Below are positions 43,142 through 50,802 of a DNA stretch of 64,000 bases, piece after piece. Position 1 is the first letter of the stretch. Each line of letters starts with the position of its first letter. Made by a program: the position numbers and the translations under genes. Location of the stretch: assembly GCA_028821605.1 (NCBI GenBank), contig JAPPFM010000059.1, positions 124,001 through 188,000 on the forward strand. The letters are read 5' to 3'. A model generated the notes under the pieces. That model ran no database searches. It saw nothing but the letters and a program-made list of their open reading frames with translations, and was not told the origin of the DNA. The DNA comes from Candidatus Poribacteria bacterium. GTDB taxonomy: Bacteria; Poribacteria; WGA-4E; WGA-3G.

Positions 43142-43267
43142 GGCTATCGGCTGTCGGCTATCGGCTGTCGGTAAGAGAACCTTATGGCAAGGAAAATAAA
43201 CACAATTCCCACGTACCGACTGCCGAAAGTGAGCGGAGCGAACGCCCCGAGAGCCGACTGCCGACCA
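43142..43267. repeat. Heptad-arm palindromic repeat, family A (copy 3)
   Basis: GGCTATCGGCTGTCGGCTAT and two more heptads on the left are answered on the right by ACCGACTGCCGAAAG and GAGAGCCGACTGCCGAC. It is inserted inside the ABC transporter operon, between the binding-protein and permease genes. Confidence 0.6.
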
Positions 43268-43273
43268 CCCTTA

Positions 43274-44599
43274 TTACTCGTCGTAGTAGCCAGCGTCCTC
43301 AAAGATCTCCTCATGCTTCCTCGCGATGGAATTCAACGCTTCCTTCGCGGACTTGATCCCAGAAATCGCTTCACTCCAATTTGTCTGACAGGTTTCCAAG
43401 AGTTCGGCATATTCCGGTACTGCCCAGAAATCGCGAAGGTAGGGGAAACTCGCGGCGAAAGCCTCGTTAAACGGGGTTGCTGTCTTAAAGGTATCTGATT
43501 GCAATACCTCTTTGTGCGGTGTGAAACCACCAAGCATCGCCCATTTTTCCTGAACAGGCTTCTGCATAAACCATTTCATGTACTGCTTGGCGAGATCCTT
43601 GTTTTTAGAGTAGGAAGAAATGGACATACCTTGGCCACCGATGCTAATATAGTGTCCTTTCGGACCGGCGGGCGCGATAAAGAAACCGCTCTTATCGTGG
43701 GAGATCTTATTCACTTCTGGATTAATCACTGCGGGGAAAAAGGCGAAATAATTCATCGCCATCGCGACCTTACCAGAGTTGTAAGCATTCAGCGTTTCTG
43801 CCCAATAGTAATTCGGCGCATCGGGTGGTGAGAACTTGAGTAGGTCGGTGTAAAATTCGAGTGCTTTGGCAGCATCTTCCGTGTTGATATATCCATCAAC
43901 TTTGTAATTTTCTGGGTCGCCATAAGCACCGCCAAAACTCCACATCACCTGTTGGAAACCCATCGTGATGCCGTCGTATTCCTTGCTATACCACGTTGCG
44001 ATACCGTAGAGATCCTGATCCGGACGCGTAAAGAATTCGGCGATATCGCGGAGTTGGCTGTATGTTTTCGGTGGGGCAAGTGCGTAGCCATACTTCGCTT
44101 GGAATGCCTTCATCTCGTTTGGATCTTCAAACAGGTCTTTCCTGTAGACATATCCAGCGGCATCCACTTCTGCAGGCAATGCCCAATATGTTCCACTACC
44201 TTTCGGATACTCAGCAAACGCCGTCATTGCGGGTCCGTAGATAGAAGCCACATCAATGTTTTCATTAATCCAATCGGTTAGGTTGATGTAGTTTTTACCT
44301 TGAGAGTTCCTACCGAGCCATTGGCTATCGCCGATGACAATATCGTAAAGATCGCTTTTTCCCACAAAAGCTGTGAAGACCTTATCTTGGAAATTGGGCC
44401 ACGGAATTTGGATCACATCAACAGCAATGCCGGTTTCAGCGGTAAAGTCTTTTGAGAGCTCCTGCAAGTAGTTAGCCGGATCCCATTCTGCCCAGACAAT
44501 GGTTAAAGATTGGGATTGATGGTTATCGGCTTTCGGGGCACTAACAAACGCAAGGGCAAGTATTAGTGCTAAGACAAGACTTATGCGAACACTTTTCAT
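43274..44599 (-). CDS. ABC transporter sugar-binding protein
   Basis: A 441-residue extracellular solute-binding protein of family 1. The signal peptide ISLVLALILALAFVSAPKA is followed by SLTIVWAEWDPANYLQELSKDF, IDVIQIPWPNFQDKVFTAFVG and later ISIGGQGMSISSYSKNKDLAK, the usual landmarks of such proteins. It captures a sugar or oligosaccharide in the periplasm for the two permeases encoded downstream. ATG 44599 has GGAGG; the frame extends to 44647 but lacks a signal there. It has no lipobox, so it is soluble in a periplasm, supporting a diderm cell. Confidence 0.88.
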   Translation of the reverse strand: MKSVRISLVLALILALAFVSAPKADNHQSQSLTIVWAEWDPANYLQELSKDFTAETGIAVDVIQIPWPNFQDKVFTAFVGKSDLYDIVIGDSQWLGRNSQGKNYINLTDWINENIDVASIYGPAMTAFAEYPKGSGTYWALPAEVDAAGYVYRKDLFEDPNEMKAFQAKYGYALAPPKTYSQLRDIAEFFTRPDQDLYGIATWYSKEYDGITMGFQQVMWSFGGAYGDPENYKVDGYINTEDAAKALEFYTDLLKFSPPDAPNYYWAETLNAYNSGKVAMAMNYFAFFPAVINPEVNKISHDKSGFFIAPAGPKGHYISIGGQGMSISSYSKNKDLAKQYMKWFMQKPVQEKWAMLGGFTPHKEVLQSDTFKTATPFNEAFAASFPYLRDFWAVPEYAELLETCQTNWSEAISGIKSAKEALNSIARKHEEIFEDAGYYDE

Positions 44600-44782
44600 G
44601 TTTTTTGTCCTCCGTATAAAGATCATGCGAGTTGTTATCAGCACCAAGAGTATCTAATACGCGGTTCAGTGCTTTAACCGAACATTATAAACGGAGTCCA
44701 AAATTTTTGCAAGAAAATTTGTTTGCAGCGCAGGCGCAGGAATTGAACCGACGTAACTGCTTTTATCTGAGTGGAGTGTCTG

Positions 44783-45505
44783 TCAAAGCTGACCGATGCA
44801 GAATACGGTATTTTTTGCTTCTAAACTCCGAATTTCGGAATAGTGGTAAACTTGGGTAACTTCCACCCCATTTTCAATGATGGCAGTAGGGCATTCGATG
44901 ACGAAGTCAGCGAAGTGCGGTGCGTTGAAAGCAACGTAAGCGAGACTGAACATTTCAATCTGCTGATCATATCGCTTTGACAGATCTGGAAATAAAACAA
45001 TTCCTGTATCAACTTGGTAGATGCCTGCGTTTTCATCTATGTTCATCGTTTTAACCGGACACTCGATAATTGCCCGCTGCTGTGTATTGGTATCCCATAT
45101 TTCTGTCTGCGTTACGATGGGTAGACATTTTTGTGTCGCCTCAAAAATGGCTGCGTTGCTATCAAGTACCCGGACCGGCGATGCCTCTTGAACATCAAAC
45201 AGGGCACCTCCCCAATAATCCTGCGCCGGCCTATACTCGACGTAGTTATCGTTGCAGTAAGCATGCCTTCTGAATACGGCTATATGTTCTTTGCCAAAAA
45301 CAGGGAGAAAATCATAGTTTGGATCTATGAAGAGGTTTTTCTCGGCAAAGGTGTGCTCACTCTTACACGAACCACATTGGTAATAATCGCTGAAACTTCC
45401 ATCTGTGCTATCTATTATGCGGCATCGAGATTCGACCCAAAAGCGGGGTGCATTCCCGTTGCCAACAGAGTTGATGAAAGAGAGTCCATAATCGAGACAA
45501 ATCAT
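44783..45505 (-). CDS. Protein of unknown function
   Basis: A 240-residue soluble protein, not recognised. It has no signal peptide or membrane segment. Cysteines occur in YYQCGSCKSEH, a CxxC that might bind metal, and singly elsewhere. The sequence is rich in aromatic residues with alternating strand-like segments (AIIECPVKTMNID, FADFVIECPTAIIENGVEVTQ), suggesting a beta-sandwich or beta-barrel. ATG 45505 has AAGGAAA ahead. It is upstream of the binding-protein gene with a 183-base gap, so it is probably a separate unit. The codon use is like its neighbours. Confidence 0.6.
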   Translation of the reverse strand: MICLDYGLSFINSVGNGNAPRFWVESRCRIIDSTDGSFSDYYQCGSCKSEHTFAEKNLFIDPNYDFLPVFGKEHIAVFRRHAYCNDNYVEYRPAQDYWGGALFDVQEASPVRVLDSNAAIFEATQKCLPIVTQTEIWDTNTQQRAIIECPVKTMNIDENAGIYQVDTGIVLFPDLSKRYDQQIEMFSLAYVAFNAPHFADFVIECPTAIIENGVEVTQVYHYSEIRSLEAKNTVFCIGQL

Positions 45506-45585
45506 TGATTTTCCTTTCAGTGCGGTATATGATTCATTAACCCCATTTTAGCCCAACAGCATTCACCTGTCAATCGGAATCTCTT

Positions 45586-45679
45586 TAGGACTTACGTAGT
45601 TTTCTGATGACCCCTCACGGATCACACGCTGCTGGCGAGGTTTTAAGTCTCGCCAGCGAAGGGAGCTGCGTAAGTCCTA
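45586..45679. mobile_element. MITE-like element, family C (copy 2), carrying a family D hairpin
   Basis: TAGGACTTACGTA (45586-45598) and TGCGTAAGTCCTA (45667-45679) are terminal inverted repeats with one mismatch. The interior is GCTGGCGAGG TTTTAAGTCT CGCCAGC (45631-45657), a family D hairpin. The 94-base element has no coding capacity. Confidence 0.7.
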
Positions 45680-45749
45680 CTCTTGTTTCATTTACCCTAT
45701 TTTTGCTTTGTGTCGAAAGGTTTCAGGATGAAAATTTATTCTTTTTTTC

Positions 45750-45781
45750 TTGACATTCCGCGCACTTTGTGATTAACTATA
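45750..45781 (+). promoter_or_regulatory. Candidate promoter for the small coiled-coil protein
   Basis: A consensus TTGACA at 45750-45755 is followed after 17-19 bases by TTAACTAT, a weak -10 box. The ATG is about 55 bases further on. Confidence 0.35.
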
Positions 45782-45834
45782 GGTATGGACGTTAGCGAGT
45801 TGACCCTCATTTTTTTCACCAAAAGGAACGATCA

Positions 45835-46092
45835 ATGACAACACAAGAATTGTACGACCTTATGTCAAAAGGGTTTGATGACATTAAAGCCGAAATGAAA
45901 CGAGGTTTTGATCAAGTCAACAGCAGACTCGACAGTGTTGACAACCGAATTGACAGTATTGACAACCGATTACGAAACGTTGAAACCGATGTTGCAGAGT
46001 TGAAAGGCAGGCGGTTAGCATTCAAAGAATTGATACCGATCGGTTGTGCTGTCATCGCCGTTATTGTCTCTATTATTGCTTTGGTGAAATAA
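45835..46092 (+). CDS. Small coiled-coil protein with C-terminal membrane anchor
   Basis: An 85-residue protein. Residues 1-58 are helical with heptads of a coiled coil (FDQVNSRLDSVDNRIDSIDN), rich in Asp, Asn and Val/Ile at regular spacing. The last 20 residues (IPIGCAVIAVIVSIIALV) are a single transmembrane segment, making it a tail-anchored protein facing the cytoplasm. Similar short tail-anchored coiled coils occur in many bacteria and phages, mostly of unknown role. AAAGGAACG precedes the ATG. It converges on the DUF4097-like gene with 28 bases between them. Confidence 0.65.
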   Translation: MTTQELYDLMSKGFDDIKAEMKRGFDQVNSRLDSVDNRIDSIDNRLRNVETDVAELKGRRLAFKELIPIGCAVIAVIVSIIALVK

Positions 46093-46120
46093 GAACCTTT
46101 CTTGCTCGCGTGCTTTTACG

Positions 46121-47530
46121 TTACACCTCTATTGGATCGTGTGCTTCTGTCTTTCGGAGTATGATATTTCCACCGATAGAACGGAGCCGCAGGAGCGATC
46201 CGCCACCATTAATGGTTCCGTGTAATTGATCAGGTTTGACCGCACCTTCCATCTCCGCTACCACCGGGAATTCCGTTGTCACTGAACCACCGAGCACTTT
46301 TGCCTCCACCGTCGCAGCGATATCCGGAACGAGCGAGACATTTATACCCCCACCGGCTGTCTCCAAATCCAGCAACAAGTTTTGACGTGAAGATGCCTCT
46401 TGAAGTTGGCAGCGAATGGAACCGCCAGTCGTTTTCGCAAGGACGGGTCCATCGTTTTCTACCTCTATACCACCACCAGCAGTTTTCAGGTCTGCCCCAC
46501 CCTTGCAGTCACGCAGTGTGATACCGCCACCGGAGGTTTTCCCATTGATAGCACCCGTGACATCAGTAATCTGGAGGCTGCCGCCTGTGGTTTTAACTTT
46601 GACATCGCCAGTCCCGTCCTCAAGCGCAATATTTCCAGCCGTCGTTTGAAGGAGCACATCTCCATTAAATCCATTAAGATTGATATCCCCAACTGACGTT
46701 ACGCCATCAATGCGTCCGGTAATATCTTGAAAACGGAGTCCAGCACTGAACGTTTCTGCCTTTACGTCCCCTGTTATATTCGCGACAGAAATGTCGTCAC
46801 AGGCAGTTTTCAAATCAAGATTATAGTGCCGTGGTACAAGGATATCAAACTGGACATCAAGATCGTTTTTCCGCTGCTTCCACCGTTTTGCGTTTCCTGT
46901 AAACTTCGCCTCAATTTTAACATCGGAGCCTTCATGCGCTATCTGAACATCAAGATTCTTGAGGATTTCCGCTGCCCGTCGATTCGCCTTTATCTGCGCG
47001 GCGCGTTGAATGCGTACCGAGACGGTATCGTCCTCTGTGCTCTGTACGTCAATTCCGCCGCAGTCAGCATCAATCGTTAGTTTCCCACCGGAAACGACAG
47101 GAAATGTTTCGGTGATGTTTTCCAGTGTACTTTCGGTTAGGAAATCCGGCACAGCCTTGCGAATTAGATCTCCGAATGGTTTATCTGACAGCTCTTCCGT
47201 CAGATTTTCCATGAACCGTTTTCCGAAAAAACTTTCGAGCCATCCACTGAAATCTGTAGTCGTATCCAATTCCTCATTGAGATACGCTGCGAGTTGATGG
47301 CAGGCAATTCCGATTTGACTGAAAGACGCGTCTTCGTGAAGTTCCTCAAAAAGCCCGTCAGGGACCGCGTCGAGTCCATTCAAGAGCGTAAGCACATTAT
47401 TGAATTGAATGATACATCGCGCTTCGCCACCGCTGAATGTCCCCGTCAACGCCGCATCCTCTGCGATCTTTGCGGTGTGCTCCAGCATGTGAAAAAGTCC
47501 TTTGAGTTCCTGTTGTCGCTGCTGTTCCAT
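46121..47530 (-). CDS. DUF4097-like beta-strand repeat protein encoded after an ECF sigma factor
   Basis: A 469-residue protein. Residues 1-150 are helical with no membrane segment (LFHMLEHTAKIAEDAALTG, LAAYLNEELDTTTDFSGWLE). Residues 160-465 are a long array of short beta strands in the DUF4097 manner: GGKLTIDADCGGIDVQS, CDDISVANITGDVKAET, TTAGNIALEDGTGDVKVKTT, TSGGGITLRDCKGGADLKTA. This predicts an elongated beta-helix. Proteins of this type are often encoded with ECF sigma and anti-sigma factors and are assumed to be envelope sensors. It follows the sigma gene by 54 bases. GTG 47539 is possible, but ATG 47530 has AAGGTGG. No signal peptide is present. Confidence 0.78.
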   Translation of the reverse strand: MEQQRQQELKGLFHMLEHTAKIAEDAALTGTFSGGEARCIIQFNNVLTLLNGLDAVPDGLFEELHEDASFSQIGIACHQLAAYLNEELDTTTDFSGWLESFFGKRFMENLTEELSDKPFGDLIRKAVPDFLTESTLENITETFPVVSGGKLTIDADCGGIDVQSTEDDTVSVRIQRAAQIKANRRAAEILKNLDVQIAHEGSDVKIEAKFTGNAKRWKQRKNDLDVQFDILVPRHYNLDLKTACDDISVANITGDVKAETFSAGLRFQDITGRIDGVTSVGDINLNGFNGDVLLQTTAGNIALEDGTGDVKVKTTGGSLQITDVTGAINGKTSGGGITLRDCKGGADLKTAGGGIEVENDGPVLAKTTGGSIRCQLQEASSRQNLLLDLETAGGGINVSLVPDIAATVEAKVLGGSVTTEFPVVAEMEGAVKPDQLHGTINGGGSLLRLRSIGGNIILRKTEAHDPIEV

Positions 47531-47584
47531 GATTTCCACCTTTCTGTGATTATAACTAAAGTTTATAATTGCCCTTATTCACTT

Positions 47585-48202
47585 TTATTGCATATCCTCA
47601 CTATAGCCGTGTCTTTCCAAAATTGTTTTGAGCAGCTCTTTCGCTTTATGGAGCCGCCACTTCACTGTTGTCAATGGGAGAGATAGGAATTCAGCCATCC
47701 GTTTCTGTGGCATCTCTGCCCAATAATAAAGTTCAATAACCTCTTTATAGTCTGTGGGTAACTCCTGAATAGCGTCCCTGATCCCCTGTTCTGTCAATTC
47801 ACGCGTCACAATGTCAGCGGGATCCGCAGCCGATGTGTCCGCTGTCCTATTTAAGTAAGGCTCCATATCCTCTTGCGGCTCGTAGCGACTCATGCTTTTG
47901 TAGTAACGCAAGGCACGATTGCGGGTAATTGAATGGAGCCACGCCCCAAACCGGTTCAGATCCGTAAGTTGTGGGAGTGCTTCAAAAGCCCGTAAAAATG
48001 CATCCTGCACAACATCCTCTGCGTCGGTAGGGTTCCGAACAATCTGCCGCGCGATCGTTAGCATAGCACGCCGGTAGCGATTTACTAACACATCAAATGC
48101 TTGCGTATTCCCAGCAAGCGCGGCAACGACTAATTCAGCATCATTCGCATCGATTAATTCGAGATTGTGTGATATCGGTTCGCAAGCATCATCTATAGGC
48201 AT
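47585..48202 (-). CDS. ECF-type RNA polymerase sigma factor
   Basis: A 205-residue group 4 sigma factor. Region 2 spans AFDVLVNRYRRAMLTIARQI, DAEDVVQDAFLRAFEAL and FGAWLHSITRNRALRYY; region 4 ends with the helix-turn-helix MAEFLSLPLTTVKWRLHKAK. It directs RNA polymerase to promoters of an envelope or stress regulon. No separate anti-sigma factor is seen; the DUF4097-like protein encoded 54 bases downstream may play that part. ATG 48202 has GGGAGAG; the longer frame to 48244 is not favoured. Not closely similar to the two sigma domains in the propeller fusions in this window. Confidence 0.9.
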   Translation of the reverse strand: MPIDDACEPISHNLELIDANDAELVVAALAGNTQAFDVLVNRYRRAMLTIARQIVRNPTDAEDVVQDAFLRAFEALPQLTDLNRFGAWLHSITRNRALRYYKSMSRYEPQEDMEPYLNRTADTSAADPADIVTRELTEQGIRDAIQELPTDYKEVIELYYWAEMPQKRMAEFLSLPLTTVKWRLHKAKELLKTILERHGYSEDMQ

Positions 48203-48358
48203 GAAAACTCTCCCTTCTTGCCTATTAGAGACAGGGTCACACAAAAAGGATAGTGAAAAATGTGTTTTCCGTAAAAAGGAGTGAATAGTGCGTGGGAAAA
48301 AGAAAGCGTGTTTAACCGCCTTTCCAAGACGTAGGCATGCACAGGTGGTCTATGCCCT

Positions 48359-48408
48359 GCTGACGAGGTTTCTAAGGGGAAATACCCAAGCAAAAACACC
48401 TCGCCAGC
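48359..48408. repeat. GCTGGCGAGG-type hairpin, family D (copy 3)
   Basis: GCTGACGAGG pairs with CCTCGCCAGC around a loop with GGGGAAATACCCAAGCAAAAAC, nearly the loop of the copy at 39425-39470. CTGCATAAGTTCTA just after it resembles a decayed family C terminus. Confidence 0.6.
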
Positions 48409-48436
48409 AATGGGAACTGCATAAGTTCTACATAAG

Positions 48437-48913
48437 CTATGAAGTCGGTCTATAGAGCATCACCAAACAACCGCCGAGCGCGGCGAGTAAAATACCTACA
48501 ACAAACTGCCACCGGACTGCCCCCCAACCACCCGCTGGCGGGTGGGACAGCGTCGCAACGACAGCGTTCACAATGGGCGCGCCTGCAAAAACAATGGACA
48601 TCACGACAGCAGGCCTGCCGCCTGCACCAAAGGCGAGTAGAACGCCAAATGCACCAATCGAACCAACAAGTCCTGCAAGGAACGACCAAGAAACACCCTT
48701 CCCTGTAAATTGCCAATCAGACCCATTAAAGATGAGCATCAGAGCAGAACCGATGACCGCTGCGAGAAGGTAGGCAAGTCCCACAAAGAGAAACGCTTTG
48801 TAACGTCCGTGCACAGGATCCGCCATAGCCACCTGCCCCTGATGTAAAAAGACACCGTAAAGCCCCCACGACGACACGGTCATGAAAACAAAAATTAGCC
48901 ATGCTTTAGTCAT
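48437..48913 (-). CDS. Small membrane protein, EamA/DMT-like
   Basis: A 158-residue protein with five hydrophobic segments (IFVFMTVSSWGLYGVFL, AFLFVGLAYLLAAVIGSAL, SFLAGLVGSIGAFGVLLAF, VMSIVFAGAPIVNAVVATL, FVVGILLAALGGCLVML). The pattern, with SWGLYG near the start and FAGAPIVNA in the fourth segment, is like half of a drug/metabolite transporter of the EamA type; half-size members work as dimers. Substrate unknown. It lies alone between the sigma gene and the glycosyltransferase gene. Confidence 0.72.
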   Translation of the reverse strand: MTKAWLIFVFMTVSSWGLYGVFLHQGQVAMADPVHGRYKAFLFVGLAYLLAAVIGSALMLIFNGSDWQFTGKGVSWSFLAGLVGSIGAFGVLLAFGAGGRPAVVMSIVFAGAPIVNAVVATLSHPPAGGWGAVRWQFVVGILLAALGGCLVMLYRPTS

Positions 48914-48977
48914 AATTCATTTCCTTTTTGATTTTCTGTAGTAAGGGCACTTCCGAAGCGCGCCAGCAATTCAAACA

Positions 48978-50267
48978 CTAAGTATACTTCTCAAAGACTT
49001 TCAAGAGTTGTTCTGCTATGACTGCATCGTTAAACTTCTGATGCACGTTGACTTTCCCAGTTTCCCCAAGGGACTCACGTCGTTCAGGATCGTTAAGGAG
49101 TTCTATGATACCCGCCGCGACTGCTTCAGCGGATTCCGGCTCAACGAGAATTCCGCCCTCGGTGGCACCAATCATCTCAGGAAACGCGCCATGTTGAGGT
49201 TGCACAACCGGTACGCCGTTGGCAAGCGATTCTATAATGGACAATCCTTTGGACTCTCGATAAACGGTGGGAACAGAAAAAACATGTAAACGGTTGAGGA
49301 AATCAATTTTCTGGGTGCGTGTTACCTCACCATGGTGCACAAAACTGTTCGACAAATCCCATTCATGAATCTGGTTCACGAGTTCCTCAAGGTAGGGTTC
49401 ATCCTTCTTTCCAAGATATCCGGCAACATGCAGTTGAACGTTATCGGCACCGAACGCCTCCGCGACGATATGGAACGCATCTACCAAAATGTGTAACCCC
49501 TTTTCAGGGCAGATACGCGCCAAATAACCAATAATAAAGGGGGGCGGTTCCGATTTCTGAACTGGTGTCCCGTGTCCAGCCATGTTTAATCCCAGCGGGA
49601 CCACGTCAATCCTATCGACAGGAACGTTAAGATATGCGTCCGCCATAAATTGTGCGTAGTATTGACAGGGTGCCACAAAACCATCTGGATCCTCAGCACG
49701 TTCTCGGAGAAGTTCCAACGCTTCTGTTTTGTAAGGCTCAATGAGATCTTGCAGAAAGATGTCTTCACCTTGAAGTGCGCAAATAACCGGTACACCCAAT
49801 GCCTTCTTTATTTCTCTCGTGAAGCCTACCAACATAGAATTGGTGAGGTAGACTATATCCGGCTTATTCTCTTCGGCAAGCCATCTCACTAACTTTGCCA
49901 ATTCCTTCTTTTGATGCCCCTGCTCAGCGCGGAGCATTGATACAGTGAGTTGTCCGAGGTCTTGAGCGTCCGTTGAACTACTGAATCGCGCCAACCCGTT
50001 CAACAACGTTGGACTGTCTAACAGTTTGTCTAATGCCCACGGTGTCCGCCGAAAAATGGAGAGTTTCTGCTGCAGATAGACGTTAACGCCTCCGAAAAAG
50101 ACGCGATCCATGCTCACATTGACCTCATCTGTCCGGGTGGGTGTATAGGTTGGAATCAGGGCAACGTTATGCCCTTGCTGCTTCAAGACCGTGGCTACCA
50201 TATTGTCGTGGATACAAGTTCCGCAGTACATGCCAGCAGCTCCTGCAGTAATATAAGCGACTTTCAT
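48978..50267 (-). CDS. Glycosyltransferase, GT4 type
   Basis: A 429-residue retaining GT-B glycosyltransferase. The N-terminal domain begins MKVAYITAGAAGMYCGTCIHD; the donor-binding C-terminal domain has IIGYLARICPEKGLHILVDAF and the nucleotide-sugar EX7E loop around VPTVYRESKGLSIIESLANG. It transfers a sugar from a nucleotide sugar to an unknown acceptor in the cytoplasm. The open frame reaches 50363, but ATG 50267 fits the family start. It stands alone, divergent from rpmB. The Cys-rich start (MYCGTC) is a distinctive variant. Confidence 0.86.
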   Translation of the reverse strand: MKVAYITAGAAGMYCGTCIHDNMVATVLKQQGHNVALIPTYTPTRTDEVNVSMDRVFFGGVNVYLQQKLSIFRRTPWALDKLLDSPTLLNGLARFSSSTDAQDLGQLTVSMLRAEQGHQKKELAKLVRWLAEENKPDIVYLTNSMLVGFTREIKKALGVPVICALQGEDIFLQDLIEPYKTEALELLRERAEDPDGFVAPCQYYAQFMADAYLNVPVDRIDVVPLGLNMAGHGTPVQKSEPPPFIIGYLARICPEKGLHILVDAFHIVAEAFGADNVQLHVAGYLGKKDEPYLEELVNQIHEWDLSNSFVHHGEVTRTQKIDFLNRLHVFSVPTVYRESKGLSIIESLANGVPVVQPQHGAFPEMIGATEGGILVEPESAEAVAAGIIELLNDPERRESLGETGKVNVHQKFNDAVIAEQLLKVFEKYT

Positions 50268-50568
50268 ATTTTCTCTAAGAAAGTGAAATGGTTTCTCCTC
50301 TGTTTGCGGTGGTTCGTGAAACTTATGTATTCCCAAGTTGGCAGCAAAAGCATAGGGACACAAACCTTAGAGATATAGTATACCAGACCCTGTAAAAAAA
50401 GTCATTTTTATTTTTTCACTTGGAGATATCAGGCTTTAAGAGGTTCGTTACCACAGCAAATATATGGGACGCTGGCAAAGAAAATTTGCATTTTCCCTGT
50501 AATTGTGGTATTATTAATCTTTGGATTTAACTCAATACTTTAGAGAAAAAGAGGAAAGGAGAGATACA
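50268..50568. other. Intergenic gap between glycosyltransferase gene and rpmB
   Basis: 301 bases, AT-rich, divergent. The right half carries the rpmB promoter (50486-50514). Nothing else is clear in it. Confidence 0.5.
50486..50514 (+). promoter_or_regulatory. Promoter for rpmB
   Basis: TTGCAT at 50486-50491 and TATTAT at 50509-50514 with exactly 17 bases between. The leader is about 48 bases. Confidence 0.5.
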
Positions 50569-50781
50569 ATGTCACGAGTCTGTACGATCTGTAGCAAACG
50601 TCCGATGACAGGGAATCAGATTAGTAAATCACGACGGCATACAAAAAGACGTTGGCTTCCAAACCTTCAACGGGTCCGTATCCAAACACCGGAAGGAACA
50701 AGACGGGTTCGTGTTTGCGCGAAATGTCTGCGGAGCGGGAAAGTTACTAAAGTTATCTCAGGGATGCCCCAAATTGTATAG
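50569..50781 (+). CDS. rpmB: Ribosomal protein bL28
   Basis: A 70-residue bL28 of the large ribosomal subunit. SRVCTICSKRPMTGNQISKS at the start and RRWLPNLQRVRI in the middle are the family signature. Two pairs of Cys (CTIC near the start and CAKC near the end) make this the zinc-binding C+ form. ATG 50569 has AAAGGAG eight bases ahead; the frame extends upstream to a TTG at 50521 but that is not the start. It is a lone gene facing rel, as is common. Confidence 0.93.
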   Translation: MSRVCTICSKRPMTGNQISKSRRHTKRRWLPNLQRVRIQTPEGTRRVRVCAKCLRSGKVTKVISGMPQIV

Positions 50782-50802
50782 AGAAGCGCGATATAAGAAA
50801 AC

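Larger units (their letters stand above)
45506..45834. other. Intergenic gap with a mobile-type repeat and a promoter
   Basis: 329 bases without a gene between divergent genes. They contain a family C element (45586-45679) with a family D hairpin inside it, then an AT-rich stretch with a promoter-like sequence for the small coiled-coil gene. Confidence 0.6.

Noticed and set aside
44725-44760. tRNA-like T-arm on the minus strand (GTCGGTTCAATTCC)
   Set aside because: The T-loop consensus is present, but the stem has a mismatch and no D-arm, anticodon arm or acceptor stem can be built around it.
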